From Kocuria sp. (GTDB lineage Bacteria > Actinomycetota > Actinomycetes > Actinomycetales > Micrococcaceae), in assembly GCF_030536815.1 (NCBI RefSeq), contig NZ_JAUNPE010000004.1, positions 13,097 to 51,828 of the forward strand: DNA of 38,732 nt, in the 5' to 3' direction. A program made the translations under genes and the position numbers. The notes beneath the pieces were generated by a model, which worked only from the letters and a program-made list of their open reading frames with translations, had not been told where the DNA came from and ran no database searches. Below are positions 12,312 through 21,223 of this stretch, piece after piece. Within the stretch, counting starts at the first letter, position 1. Each line of letters opens with the position of its first letter.

Positions 12312-12384
12312 GCCCGCGTAGCTCAGGGGATAGAGCGTCTGCCTCCGGAGCAGAAGGTCGTAGGTTCGATTCCTATCGCGGGCA
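12312..12384 (+). tRNA. tRNA-Arg (anticodon CCG)
   Basis: The 73-nt sequence folds as a complete cloverleaf. The acceptor arms GCCCGCG (12312-12318) and CGCGGGC (12377-12383) pair perfectly and the discriminator is A. The D arm is GCTC-AGGGGATA-GAGC. The anticodon arm TCTGC/GCAGA encloses the loop CTCCGGA, giving anticodon CCG for codon CGG. The T arm contains GGTTCGATTCC. CCA is not encoded. A run of T follows at once, then a strong hairpin terminator. Confidence 0.97.
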
Positions 12385-12442
12385 CTTTTTCGTTTAACGA
12401 CCCCGGTTGCCGCCTCGCGCAGCTCCCCCGCCCCAAGACAGG

Positions 12443-12477
12443 AAGAAACCCCCGAACCGCTGGTTCGGGGGTTTCTT
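12443..12477. terminator. Bidirectional intrinsic terminator between tRNA-Arg and the importer operon
   Basis: A perfect 16-bp stem with a three-base GCT loop starts AAGAAACCCCCGAACC and ends with its complement. Its A-rich and T-rich flanks serve either strand. It lies downstream of the plus-strand tRNA and two bases beyond the stop codon of the minus-strand small membrane protein gene. Confidence 0.88.
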
Positions 12478-12479
12478 GG

Positions 12480-12848
12480 TCAGTCCCGGTCGCCGTGGCG
12501 TTGCCGCGTTCGAAGGTGCGGGTTCAGGTCCATGGGGTCGTAGTCGTGGTACATCTCCCCCTCGCCGAACTGTTCGGCCACGTAGTCGTCCTCGGGGTTG
12601 TGCACCGGGGCCGAGGTGCGCCGCCGGACCATGCCGATGATGCTCAGCACACCGCCCATCAGCAGTGTGCCGAAACCCACCACGATCGTGGTCACGGCAC
12701 TGCCGGTCAATGGGACGGATGCGGATTCCGACGCCGCCCGCCCCAGATGCACCAGGGCCGGAGGGAGGGTGAAGATGCACACGAACAGGGCCAGCAGACC
12801 CGCCATCGAAATCAATGAGGTGGTGCGCTGGCGCCTGTTCGTGTTCAC
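12480..12848 (-). CDS. Small two-helix membrane protein, last gene of the importer operon
   Basis: I do not recognise a named family. The 122-aa protein has a basic N-terminus (NTNRRQR), a first hydrophobic helix at about 12-33 (LISMAGLLALFVCIFTLPPALV), an outside segment of about 17 residues, a second helix at about 50-72, an RRR stop-transfer motif and an acidic, Tyr/His-rich cytoplasmic tail of about 45 residues. The GTG start lies five bases after the stop of the ABC ATPase gene, so it is probably co-transcribed with the transporter. It could be an accessory or assembly subunit, or an unrelated passenger. Confidence 0.8.
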   Translation of the reverse strand: MNTNRRQRTTSLISMAGLLALFVCIFTLPPALVHLGRAASESASVPLTGSAVTTIVVGFGTLLMGGVLSIIGMVRRRTSAPVHNPEDDYVAEQFGEGEMYHDYDPMDLNPHLRTRQRHGDRD

Positions 12849-12853
12849 GGTGA

Positions 12854-13687
12854 CTACGGTTTTCCTTCTTCGGTGACGCGGACTGTTTCTAGCAGCGTAG
12901 CGTCATCGAGTGTGGGTTCCCCGCTGACCGTTTGCAGTTTCTGGAACTCCGACAGCAAATCCGCCACGGAGGATCCAGCCTTCTGCTCCTGGTTCAGCTC
13001 GAAGAGGATCTTGCCTTCGTGCATCATGATCAACCGGTTGCCCAGGCGCAGCGCCTGTTCCATGTTGTGGGTGACCATGATCGTGGTCAGCTTTTGTTCC
13101 GCGACCATGCGTTCGGTCAGTTCCGTGACGTGCTTGGCACGCTGCGGGTCCAACGCGGCCGTGTGCTCGTCCAGAAGCAGGATCTCCGGGGACGAGAACG
13201 TGGCCATGAGCAGGGACAGTGCCTGGCGTTGGCCGCCGGACAGCAACCCCACCTTGGCACCCAACCGGTTTTCCAACCCGAGTTCCAACTTGGCCAACTC
13301 GTCCCGGAACTGCTGTTTGCGCGGGCGGGTCACACCCATGGACAGCCCCCGGGACTTGCCGCGACGAGACGCAATGGCCATGTTCTGCTCAATGGTTAGA
13401 TTGGGCGAGGATCCCTTCATGGGGTCTTGGAACACGCGGGATATCCAGTGGGCCTTCTGGTGTTCCCTGAGCTTGGTGACCGGTTCTCCCGAGACCTGAA
13501 TGCTGCCCGAGTCCGGAATGATGGTCCCGGACACGGTGTTCAGCATGGTGGACTTTCCCGCGCCGTTGGAACCGATCACGGTGACGAAATCCCCCGGTTC
13601 CACGGTCAGGCTCACCCCGTCCAGGGCGACACGTTCGTTGACGGTGCCGGCGAAGAACGTTTTGCGCACATCATTGATGGTCAACAT
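12854..13687 (-). CDS. ABC transporter ATP-binding protein, TrpZ-like
   Basis: This is the nucleotide-binding subunit of the importer coded by this operon. The 277-aa protein has Walker A GSNGAGKS (39-46), a Q-loop in SRVFQDP, the signature LLSGGQRQALSLLMA, Walker B ILLLDEHTAALDP and the switch histidine in VTHNMEQAL. The sequence type (KTFFAGTVNERVALDGVSL) resembles ATPases paired with PF04392-type binding proteins, known in streptococci as TrpXYZ. It starts three bases after the permease stop codon. The transported substrate cannot be read from the sequence. Confidence 0.9.
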   Translation of the reverse strand: MLTINDVRKTFFAGTVNERVALDGVSLTVEPGDFVTVIGSNGAGKSTMLNTVSGTIIPDSGSIQVSGEPVTKLREHQKAHWISRVFQDPMKGSSPNLTIEQNMAIASRRGKSRGLSMGVTRPRKQQFRDELAKLELGLENRLGAKVGLLSGGQRQALSLLMATFSSPEILLLDEHTAALDPQRAKHVTELTERMVAEQKLTTIMVTHNMEQALRLGNRLIMMHEGKILFELNQEQKAGSSVADLLSEFQKLQTVSGEPTLDDATLLETVRVTEEGKP

Positions 13688-13690
13688 GGT

Positions 13691-14650
13691 TTATCTCCCC
13701 TCCCCGGTTCGACCGCCCACGCTCGCGGGTGTCCCGACACCGGGTTCGACGCCGGCCTGGACCTTGCGTGCTTCGCGGTCCTTGCGGCGCGTGTTCCACC
13801 GTTTGAAGAACGTCAGCTGCGGGAGCACCAGTGCAATGACCACCAGCACGGCGGAAATCAGCTTCATGTCGGACGGGTTCAGACCCAGTTGCAGGGCCAC
13901 GGTGATCACCAGTCGATACAGCACGGATCCGAAGATCACGGCCGCGGTGGCAATGATGACCGTGCGCGTCCCGAAGATGCCCTGACCCAGGATCACGGAG
14001 GCCAGGCCCACCACGATCAGGCCGATACCCATGCCGATGTCCGCGAAACCCTGGTACTGGGCCACGAGAGCACCGGACAACCCGACCATTCCGTTGGACA
14101 GACACAGACCCAGAATTTTCTGGTTGTCCGTGTTCACTCCGAAGGAACGGATCATGTCCGGGTTGTCGCCGGTGGCCTGCATGGCCAGGCCGGCATCCGT
14201 GTAGAGGAACCAGTCGAGGAGAACCTTGACCAGCAGCACACCGGCGAGCAACAACAAGACACCCACGAAGGAACCCTGCAAGCCCGCCTCACGGAGCGGG
14301 GTGAACACGGTGTCCTCGCGCAGCAACGCGAGGTTGGCTTTACTGTCCATCACCCTGAGATTGATGGAGTACAAGCCGGTCATGGTCAAAATACCCGCCA
14401 GCAAGCCGTTGATGTGGGCTTTGGTGTGCAGCAGACCCGTGATGAGGCCCGCGAGCGCGCCGGCGAAGAATCCCGCGATGGTGCCCAGCCAGGGGCTGCC
14501 ACCACCCAGGATGATCATGGCCGCGGTGGCGGCCCCAGTGGTGAAGGACTGATCCACTGTGAGGTCCGGGAAGTCCAACACACGGAACGTGAGGTAGACG
14601 CCCAGGGCCATCACGGCGTAAATCAGGCCGAGCTCGATTCCAGCAATCAT
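13691..14650 (-). CDS. ABC transporter permease, TrpY-like
   Basis: The 319-aa protein is a polytopic inner-membrane permease of the branched-chain amino acid/ribose type (BPD_transp_2). About eight hydrophobic segments are visible, starting with MIAGIELGLIYAVMALGVYL. The motifs FPDLTVDQSFTTGAA near the start and GFADIGMGIGLIVVGLASVI near the cytoplasmic coupling region are characteristic of this family. It lies six bases after the binding-protein gene and three before the ATPase gene, a tight operon. The last 35 residues are charged and cytoplasmic. Confidence 0.9.
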   Translation of the reverse strand: MIAGIELGLIYAVMALGVYLTFRVLDFPDLTVDQSFTTGAATAAMIILGGGSPWLGTIAGFFAGALAGLITGLLHTKAHINGLLAGILTMTGLYSINLRVMDSKANLALLREDTVFTPLREAGLQGSFVGVLLLLAGVLLVKVLLDWFLYTDAGLAMQATGDNPDMIRSFGVNTDNQKILGLCLSNGMVGLSGALVAQYQGFADIGMGIGLIVVGLASVILGQGIFGTRTVIIATAAVIFGSVLYRLVITVALQLGLNPSDMKLISAVLVVIALVLPQLTFFKRWNTRRKDREARKVQAGVEPGVGTPASVGGRTGEGR

Positions 14651-14656
14651 GAATGG

Positions 14657-15646
14657 TTACTCGATTATCCCGTCGGCGGAATCCCGCAGGTCCTGCGGGA
14701 TCTCGATCCCCATGGCCTTGGCGGCCTTGGCGTTGATGATCAGCTGAGTCTCCTTCTGGGACTCCACGGCCATCTCGGCGGGATCGGCGTCCTCGTCGAG
14801 GATACGCAGCGCCATCTCACCGGTCTGCTTTCCGAGCTGCTCGTAGCTGATGCCCTGGGTGGCCAGGCCACCGCGCTCCACGGAATCGCCCTCACCCACG
14901 ATCAACGGGATCTTCTTGGACTCAGCGGCGCCGACCACTGCTTCGAGACCGGCCACCACCTTGTTGTCGGTGGGCACATAAATGGAATCGGTGTCGAAGG
15001 ACTCGGCAGCCTGGGCGACCTCCGCGGTGGTCGTCACGGTCTTCTCCTCCACCGTCAGGCCTTCGGCTTGGGCGGCCTTCTTGGCCTCTTCCACCTGAAT
15101 CTGCGAGTTGGTCTCACCGGAGCTGTAAATGATGCCCACGGACTTGGCGTCCGGCGCGAACTGCTTGATGAGTTTGATCTGGTCCGCAACCGGGTTCATG
15201 TCGGTCGTTCCGGTGATATTGGCTCCGGGATTGTCCATGGAGTCCACGAGTCCGGCGTCCACGGGATCGGTGACGGCGGTGAACAGGACGGGCTTGTCGG
15301 TCACGGCTTGAGCCAAGGACTGAGCGGTGGGTGTCGCGATACCGAGGATCAAGTCGTTATCGGACGAAGCGAAGTTGGACGCAATGTTGGTCGCGGTGGC
15401 CTGGTCGCCGGAGGCGTTCTGCACGTCCAGGGTCAGGTTGTCCCCCTCGGTGTAGCCGCCCTCTTCCAGCGCGGAGACGAAACCCTCGCGGGCGGCGTCG
15501 AGTGAGGGGTGTTCCACGAACTGAGCGATCCCCACGGAGATTTTCTGGGGTTCCTCGGACTGGCTGTCCCCGCCGCCCGAACCGCAAGCGGTCAGGACCA
15601 GGGCGGAAGCGGCGACCGCGGCGGAAAGCGAAAAAGTGCGCTTCAT
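14657..15646 (-). CDS. ABC transporter substrate-binding lipoprotein, TrpX-like (PF04392 type)
   Basis: The 329-aa protein has a lipoprotein signal peptide with lipobox LTAC (18-21, Cys21), then a Gly/Ser linker and a periplasmic-binding fold. VGIAQFVEHPSLDAAREGF, ATPTAQSLAQAVTDKPVLFTAVTDPVDAGLV and GIIYSSGETNSQIQ are typical of the ABC_sub_bind family. Streptococcal relatives bind tryptophan, but ligands differ in this family, so the substrate is unassigned. It is the first gene of a four-gene operon (binding protein, permease, ATPase, small membrane protein). Confidence 0.9.
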   Translation of the reverse strand: MKRTFSLSAAVAASALVLTACGSGGGDSQSEEPQKISVGIAQFVEHPSLDAAREGFVSALEEGGYTEGDNLTLDVQNASGDQATATNIASNFASSDNDLILGIATPTAQSLAQAVTDKPVLFTAVTDPVDAGLVDSMDNPGANITGTTDMNPVADQIKLIKQFAPDAKSVGIIYSSGETNSQIQVEEAKKAAQAEGLTVEEKTVTTTAEVAQAAESFDTDSIYVPTDNKVVAGLEAVVGAAESKKIPLIVGEGDSVERGGLATQGISYEQLGKQTGEMALRILDEDADPAEMAVESQKETQLIINAKAAKAMGIEIPQDLRDSADGIIE

Positions 15647-15685
15647 GATGGTGGGCGTCCTTTCAAGACAAATGATGGTGCCTGG

Positions 15686-15707
15686 ATATTACCTGCCGTT
15701 CGGTCAA
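15686..15707 (-). promoter_or_regulatory. Probable promoter of the TrpXYZ-like operon
   Basis: On the minus strand a near-perfect -10 TAATAT (15686-15691) lies about 40 bases before the binding-protein ATG. TTGACC (15702-15707) is present but only ten bases from it, too close to act as its -35 box, so it may be an operator or chance. The -35 at standard spacing is AT-rich (CATTTT). Confidence 0.45.
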
Positions 15708-15807
15708 AAAATGAGACGTGGCACACATTCGACACCGGATCGTGTTCTGACGGGCCCGGACGCGATGAGCCGTGTGCCGTCCGGGGCCCGTAGACTGGGG
15801 CGTTGAC

Positions 15808-18800
15808 ATGACTGAGTCCAGCACCACGCCCCGCATCGTGTACCCCCAGAACCTTCCGGTCAGCGCGCGCCGTGATGACATCAGCGCTGCCATTCGCGAT
15901 CACCAGGTGGTAGTGGTCGCCGGTGAGACAGGCTCCGGCAAGACCACCCAGATACCCAAGATGTGCCTGGAACTGGGTCTGGGCGAGAACGGGCTGATCG
16001 GCCATACCCAGCCGCGCCGCATCGCCGCGCGCTCGGTGGCCGAACGTATCGCCCATGAGCTGGGTGAGCAGGTCGGGCAGACGGTCGGCTACCAGGTGCG
16101 GTTCACGTCCGAGGTGGGCAAGGACTCCCGGGTCAAACTCATGACGGACGGCATTCTGCTGGCCGAAATCAGCCACGATCCGATGCTGCGCCGCTACAAC
16201 GCGATCATCATTGACGAAGCCCACGAGCGCTCCCTCAACATCGACTTCCTGCTGGGGTACCTGAAGCGGCTGCTCCCGCGCCGCCCGGACCTCAAATTGA
16301 TCATCACGTCCGCGACCATCGACCCCGAACGGTTCGCGCAACACTTCGCCCGGCCGGACCCCGACGGGGATGAGCAGGAGCCTGCGCCGATCATCGAGGT
16401 CTCCGGGCGCACGTATCCGGTGGAGGTCCGCTACCGTCCACTCGCCCAGCCCCGCACCGGAGACGGCGGCGATGACGAGGCGGACACCGGTGACGGTCTC
16501 GAGGACGAGGACCGCGATCCCATTGACGCCGTGTGCGATGCCGTGGTGGAACTCGCCGCCGAACCCTCCGGCGACATCCTCATCTTCTTCGCGGGTGAAC
16601 GCGAGATCCGTGATGCCCAGGACGCACTGGCCAAGGTCATCGACCGGCACCGCTCGCTGGCCGGAACCGAGCTGCTTCCGCTGTTCGGCCGGCTGTCAAT
16701 GGCCGAGCAGAACCGGGTGTTCGCGCCGTCATCCAAACGCCGGATCGTGCTTGCGACCAACGTGGCGGAGACGTCCCTGACCGTCCCCGGAATCAAGTAC
16801 GTGATCGATCCGGGCACCGCCAGGATTTCGCGGTACTCCTCGCGCACCAAGGTGCAGCGGCTGCCGATCGAACGGATCTCCCAGGCGTCGGCACGTCAGC
16901 GCGCCGGGCGGTGCGGTCGCGTGTCGGACGGCATCTGCCTTCGGTTGTACTCCGAGGAGGACTTCGAGTCCCGCCCCGAATTCACGGACCCTGAGATCCT
17001 GCGCACCAACCTGGCTGCGGTCATACTTCAAATGATTTCGGTGGGCGTGGTGCGAGAGCCCTCGGACATCTCCGATTTCCCGTTCGTGCAGAAGCCGGAT
17101 TCCCGCGCCGTCACGGACGGCGTGGTGCTGTTGCGCGAGTTGGGTGCCCTGCGCTCCGGTGGGCGGGGCGAGCAACGCGAGCGGGCGGCGTCGTCGGGGG
17201 CTCGCGAGCGGTCCCGTGGACGACGCCGCCGCGGCAAGCAGAATTCGCCGCTCACCCAGACCGGTCGTGTCCTGGCGGCCCTGCCGGTGGACCCGCGGCT
17301 GGGTCGCATGATCGTGGAGGCCAAGCGCCGCGATTGCACGCGCGAGGTCATGGTGCTCGCTGCGGCCCTGACCGTGCAGGATCCGCGCGAACGGCCCCTA
17401 GAGCACCGGCAGGCCGCGGACGAGTTCCACAAGCGGTTCAAGGACAAGACCTCCGACTTCCTGTCCTACGCCATGCTGTGGCAGTACATCCAGCAACAGC
17501 AGCACGAACTCTCGTCCTCGCAGTTCCGCAAACTATGCAAACGCGAGTTCTTGAACTTTCTGCGCATCCGGGAATGGCAGGACCTCTACGCGCAGCTGCG
17601 TCAGATCGGACGCGAAGTGGACATCGATGCCGGGAAGTCGCGCGAGCTGGACGTGGCCGGCAAGCAGGATGTCATCCACCAGAGCCTGCTGTCCGGTCTG
17701 CTGAGCCATATCGGTGTGCGCGATGAACGCACCCGCGATTACCGCGGTGCACGCGGCACCAAGTTCGCGATCTTCCCCGGCTCCGCCCTGTTCAAAACCT
17801 CCCCGGACTGGGTGGTCTCCGCCGAGCTCGTGGAAACCTCCCGACTGTGGGCGCGCACCAACGCGAGCATCAACCCGGAATGGGTCGAGGAGCTGGCCCC
17901 GGATCTGGTGAAGCGCAACTACTCGGAACCGCACTGGTCTCGTTCGCGCGGGGCCGTGATGGCCTACGAGAAGGTCACCCTCTACGGCCTGCCGCTGGTG
18001 ACCGAGCGGCCCGTGCAGTTTTCCACGGTGGACCCGCAGCTCTCCCGGGAACTGTTCATCCGCCACGCCCTGGTCGAGGGCGACTGGCAGACCCGGCACC
18101 GGTTCTACACGCGCAATCAGCAGCGGCTGGAACGCGTGGAGGAACTCGAGAATCGCATGCGCCGCAAGGACCTGCGCGTGGATGACCAGGTGCTCTTCGA
18201 TTTTTACGACGCCCGCATTCCCGCGGACGTGGTCTCACAACGGCACTTCGACGCGTGGTGGAAGAAGGCCCGCGGCCGCAACGAGCACCTGTTGGACCTG
18301 GACCCGGACGCGTTGGTCTCCCCGGAGGTCGCCGAGCTGGACACGCAAGCCTATCCGCGCACCTGGAACGTGGCCTCAGCGGACGGCATCCTTTCCTTGG
18401 ATCTCGACTACGAGTTCGCCCCCGGTTCGGAGACCGCGGACGGCGTGACCGTGCGTGTTCCCGTGCTGTTCCTGGACCGGCTGGCCCCCGAACCATTCGA
18501 ATGGCACATCCCCGGCCTGCGCACCGAGCTGGTCACCGCGCTCATCAAATCACTGCCCAAGGCCGTGCGGCGCAATTTCGTGCCCGCCCCGGACATGGCG
18601 GCCACCGCGGTGGAGGTGCTTTCGGCGGAGTTCTCCCCAGAATCCGACTCGCTGCTGGAATCCCTGGCCACCGTGCTGCGCCGACTGCGCGGTCACCAGG
18701 TGCACGCCACCGACTTCCAGCCGGGCGTTCTCCCGGCTCACCTGCGCATGAACTTCGAGGTGCGCGACGCCCACAACGCGGTACTCGGCGCCGGTGAGGA

Positions 18801-19932
18801 GCTCACCGAGCTCAAGGAGCGGCTGCGGCCGCAGATCCGCCGCGCGCTGGCCGAGTCGCTGGGCAGCGCGGCCTCCCAGCTCGCGGATTTCGCGCACGCC
18901 GACGCCGCCGCGGGTACGTCCGGCGCGCAGCAATCCGGCGCGCGCGGGGCACCGCGTCCGGGGGCGAGGGGACACGATGGGCGCGGCGCGAAGGGTGGAG
19001 CGGCGTATTCCGCGCAAAGCCTGGAACGCACGGGACTGACGTCCTGGCCCGACAAGGACCCGCCGCGCTCGGTGCAGACGCAGGTGGCCGGGCAGACCAT
19101 TACCGGTTACCCCACGCTCATGGTCCGGCGCGAGGATCCCCGCGCGACCAAGGCCGGAAAGGGCTCGCCGCAGGAGCCCACCGTGGACCTGCGGGTCCTC
19201 ACCCGGCAGGACGAGCAGCGGTCGGCTCAGCGTCACGGCGTTATTGCGTTGTTGGAACGCACTTTGCCCTCGGTGCACCGCTACGTGGTGGACCATCTGA
19301 GCCAGCGGGAGCGGTTGATCTTCACACAGAACCCGCACGGCTCCGTGGACGCGCTCATTCGAGACTGCACCGTGGCCGCCATTGATCGCCTGGTGCCGGA
19401 GGACCCGCCGTTCACCAGGGCGGAATTCGACGCGTTGGCCGTGCACGTGCGCGCCGAACTCATCGACACGGTGTTTGCGGTGACCGCCCTGGTCACCGAG
19501 ACACTCGCGGAGGCCACCACCCTGCGCAAGCGGCTCAGGAAGCCGGGCTCACTGGCCGCGGTGCCGGCGTTCAAGGACATGTCCGAGCAGATCGACCGGT
19601 TGATGTATCCGGGGTTCGTGGCCGAGACCGGCTGGCACGCGCTGCAGCACCTGCCGCGCTACGTGAAGGCGATCAATGCGCGCCTCGACAAGCTCTCGGG
19701 GCACATCCAGCGCGACAGCGTGAACATGGTGCTGGTTCAGGACATCGAGCAGGACTACCGGGGCGCCCGGGCGGCCATTCCCTCGACCGCGCCCGTACCC
19801 GAGGCCCTCACGCGTGTGCGGTGGGACCTGGAAGAACTGCGCGTGTCATTGTTCGCGCAGGAACTCGGTACGGCGCGGACGGTATCGGAAAAGCGGGTCC
19901 GCAAAGCGCTGCGCGATGTGATGCAGCGCTGA
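15808..19932 (+). CDS. hrpA: ATP-dependent RNA helicase HrpA (DEAH box)
   Basis: HrpA-type helicases remodel RNA and, in known cases, act on stalled ribosomes and fimbrial mRNA. The 1374-aa length is that of the long bacterial family. Walker A is GETGSGKTTQ (39-48), DEAH is at 136-139, and SAT (TSATID) and the QRAGRCGR motif VI follow; HA2, OB and the C-terminal DUF3418-like region complete it. Charged low-complexity inserts occur near 220-245 (DGGDDEADTGDGLEDED), near 470-490 (Arg-rich) and around 1045-1080 (Gly/Ala/Arg-rich). The ATG at 15808 is chosen because homologous sequence starts there; TAGACT (15791-15796) is a probable -10 box, leaving only a few leader bases. Confidence 0.94.
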   Translation: MTESSTTPRIVYPQNLPVSARRDDISAAIRDHQVVVVAGETGSGKTTQIPKMCLELGLGENGLIGHTQPRRIAARSVAERIAHELGEQVGQTVGYQVRFTSEVGKDSRVKLMTDGILLAEISHDPMLRRYNAIIIDEAHERSLNIDFLLGYLKRLLPRRPDLKLIITSATIDPERFAQHFARPDPDGDEQEPAPIIEVSGRTYPVEVRYRPLAQPRTGDGGDDEADTGDGLEDEDRDPIDAVCDAVVELAAEPSGDILIFFAGEREIRDAQDALAKVIDRHRSLAGTELLPLFGRLSMAEQNRVFAPSSKRRIVLATNVAETSLTVPGIKYVIDPGTARISRYSSRTKVQRLPIERISQASARQRAGRCGRVSDGICLRLYSEEDFESRPEFTDPEILRTNLAAVILQMISVGVVREPSDISDFPFVQKPDSRAVTDGVVLLRELGALRSGGRGEQRERAASSGARERSRGRRRRGKQNSPLTQTGRVLAALPVDPRLGRMIVEAKRRDCTREVMVLAAALTVQDPRERPLEHRQAADEFHKRFKDKTSDFLSYAMLWQYIQQQQHELSSSQFRKLCKREFLNFLRIREWQDLYAQLRQIGREVDIDAGKSRELDVAGKQDVIHQSLLSGLLSHIGVRDERTRDYRGARGTKFAIFPGSALFKTSPDWVVSAELVETSRLWARTNASINPEWVEELAPDLVKRNYSEPHWSRSRGAVMAYEKVTLYGLPLVTERPVQFSTVDPQLSRELFIRHALVEGDWQTRHRFYTRNQQRLERVEELENRMRRKDLRVDDQVLFDFYDARIPADVVSQRHFDAWWKKARGRNEHLLDLDPDALVSPEVAELDTQAYPRTWNVASADGILSLDLDYEFAPGSETADGVTVRVPVLFLDRLAPEPFEWHIPGLRTELVTALIKSLPKAVRRNFVPAPDMAATAVEVLSAEFSPESDSLLESLATVLRRLRGHQVHATDFQPGVLPAHLRMNFEVRDAHNAVLGAGEELTELKERLRPQIRRALAESLGSAASQLADFAHADAAAGTSGAQQSGARGAPRPGARGHDGRGAKGGAAYSAQSLERTGLTSWPDKDPPRSVQTQVAGQTITGYPTLMVRREDPRATKAGKGSPQEPTVDLRVLTRQDEQRSAQRHGVIALLERTLPSVHRYVVDHLSQRERLIFTQNPHGSVDALIRDCTVAAIDRLVPEDPPFTRAEFDALAVHVRAELIDTVFAVTALVTETLAEATTLRKRLRKPGSLAAVPAFKDMSEQIDRLMYPGFVAETGWHALQHLPRYVKAINARLDKLSGHIQRDSVNMVLVQDIEQDYRGARAAIPSTAPVPEALTRVRWDLEELRVSLFAQELGTARTVSEKRVRKALRDVMQR

Positions 19933-19973
19933 CCGAACCCGCCCCGGGGTCCTCCGGCACGGTGCGGGTTCGG
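19933..19973. terminator. Hairpin between convergent hrpA and HIT genes
   Basis: CCGAACCCGC (19933-19942) pairs perfectly with GCGGGTTCGG (19964-19973), a 10-bp stem. The 21-base loop contains a further CCCCGGGG. It starts at the hrpA stop codon and lies 33 bases from the stop of the opposing HIT gene. No clear T run follows, so termination may be partial or Rho-aided. Confidence 0.55.
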
Positions 19974-20005
19974 CGAGCCGTGGTGCACGGCGGCCTCCGG
20001 TGTGG

Positions 20006-20434
20006 CTACTGCTGAGGCACGTGTGCCTCGTGACCCGCGGCAACCAGTGCGGCGCGGATCGAGCGGGCTGTCTCGTCCATGACCTCGGCGTCCGGGTCCT
20101 GGTCCACCTGAGCGAAATCGAATTCCTCGATCGTATTGGTGGGCCACACATGCAGGTGGGCGTGCGGCACCTCGAACCCCTGGATCATGAGCCCCACGCG
20201 CCTGGGTGAGAAGACCTCGTCAATGGCTTGGCCGATTGTCTTGCACACGGTCATCAAGTGGCTGGCCAGTTCGTCGGGGAGGTCCAACCAGGCGTCGATC
20301 TCCTCGCGAGGCACCACCAGGACATGGCCCTGCGAGAGCGGTGCAATGGACAGGAATCCGGCGCACTGCTCATCCGACCACACGAAGCGGCCGGGCAGTT
20401 CGCCCTCGATGATCTTGGTGAAAACGGAGCTCAC
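20006..20434 (-). CDS. HIT family nucleotide hydrolase/transferase
   Basis: HIT proteins hydrolyse or transfer nucleoside monophosphates at the alpha phosphate, for example from adenosine phosphoramidate or Ap4A-type dinucleotides. The 142-aa protein has the histidine triad HAHLHVW (91-97) and the N-terminal FTKIIEGELPG and SQGHVLVVPRE segments of the HINT branch. The GTG start has AAGGA seven to eight bases upstream. It lies 51 bases after a metallo-beta-lactamase-fold gene on the same strand and may be co-transcribed. The exact substrate is not known. Confidence 0.92.
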   Translation of the reverse strand: MSSVFTKIIEGELPGRFVWSDEQCAGFLSIAPLSQGHVLVVPREEIDAWLDLPDELASHLMTVCKTIGQAIDEVFSPRRVGLMIQGFEVPHAHLHVWPTNTIEEFDFAQVDQDPDAEVMDETARSIRAALVAAGHEAHVPQQ

Positions 20435-20485
20435 GGTGATGTCCTTTCGATCGTTCTTCTCGATTGGCTGGGTCGGTCGAGCAGG

Positions 20486-21142
20486 CTAGACCGACACGGA
20501 CTCGCGGGGGTCCAGGTGGCGGTATTCGGTGCCGTACATCGTGGCGAACCTGGCCACCTGCTTCTCGACCACGCCGAAGCCGATGTCCGAGAGCAGGGCG
20601 TCGTGGATCTGGTACGCGTGGGTGGCGCGGGTAGCGATGATGAAGTCGATGACCTCGGACATCTTGGACCAGGGTGCGTGCAGGGGAACCAACACGGTGG
20701 GCACGGTGAGCCCGTGCGGAACGGTGAAGGAATCGCCGGGGTGGAACACGGTGTCGTCGATCACGAACCCCACATTGTCCACCGTGGGAATCAGCGGGTG
20801 GATCAGTGCGTGCTGGCCGCCGAAGGTCCTGACCTCGAACGGGCCCAGCGACAGCGTGGCATCCGCGGTGACGGTGTGCAGACGATCCGCGGCCTCCCCC
20901 GAGGCCTCCGTGAGTTCGTCGATGACGGAGCGCGGCGCGTAAATGGTCAGCTCGGAGTTTCCCGCGAGCGCGGCGGTCAGTCTTTTGGCATCGTAGTGGT
21001 CCGGGTGCACGTGGGTGATGAGCACCAGGTTGGTGCCTTCCAGGGCTTCTTCGACCTCGGAGAAGGATCCCGGGTCGATCACCAATGATGTGCCGTCCTT
21101 CTCCAGCCGGACGCACGAGTGTGTGAACTTGGTCAGCAACAT
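20486..21142 (-). CDS. Metallo-beta-lactamase-fold hydrolase (UlaG/YtkL-like)
   Basis: The 218-aa protein has the metal-binding HxHxDH motif as THVHPDHYD (43-51) and later candidate ligand histidines in FGGQHALIHP and FHPGDSF. The N-terminus, FTHSCVRLEKDGTSLVIDPGSF, is typical of the L-ascorbate-6-phosphate lactonase-like branch whose members are mostly uncharacterised. The substrate is unassigned. TAGGCT (21149-21154) lies six bases before the ATG and there is no Shine-Dalgarno, pointing to a leaderless mRNA. The divergent neighbour is zur. Confidence 0.88.
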   Translation of the reverse strand: MLLTKFTHSCVRLEKDGTSLVIDPGSFSEVEEALEGTNLVLITHVHPDHYDAKRLTAALAGNSELTIYAPRSVIDELTEASGEAADRLHTVTADATLSLGPFEVRTFGGQHALIHPLIPTVDNVGFVIDDTVFHPGDSFTVPHGLTVPTVLVPLHAPWSKMSEVIDFIIATRATHAYQIHDALLSDIGFGVVEKQVARFATMYGTEYRHLDPRESVSV

Positions 21143-21223
21143 GACGTCAGCCTAGCCCGGGAACAGCCCGCAGATGCGAACCGTTAGCATGGTTGAAGAA
21201 GCATGCACATGGAAGGGACGGGC

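Noticed and set aside
13427..15505. Plus-strand open frame of 692 codons opposite the TrpXYZ-like operon
   Set aside because: It is antisense to three genes with clear ABC-transporter motifs. Its product is His/Gly/Val-rich, the usual shadow of high-GC coding DNA, with no domain that I recognise.
21203..21223. ATG start for zur at 21203
   Set aside because: No ribosome-binding site precedes it, while GGAAGG is correctly spaced for the GTG at 21224.
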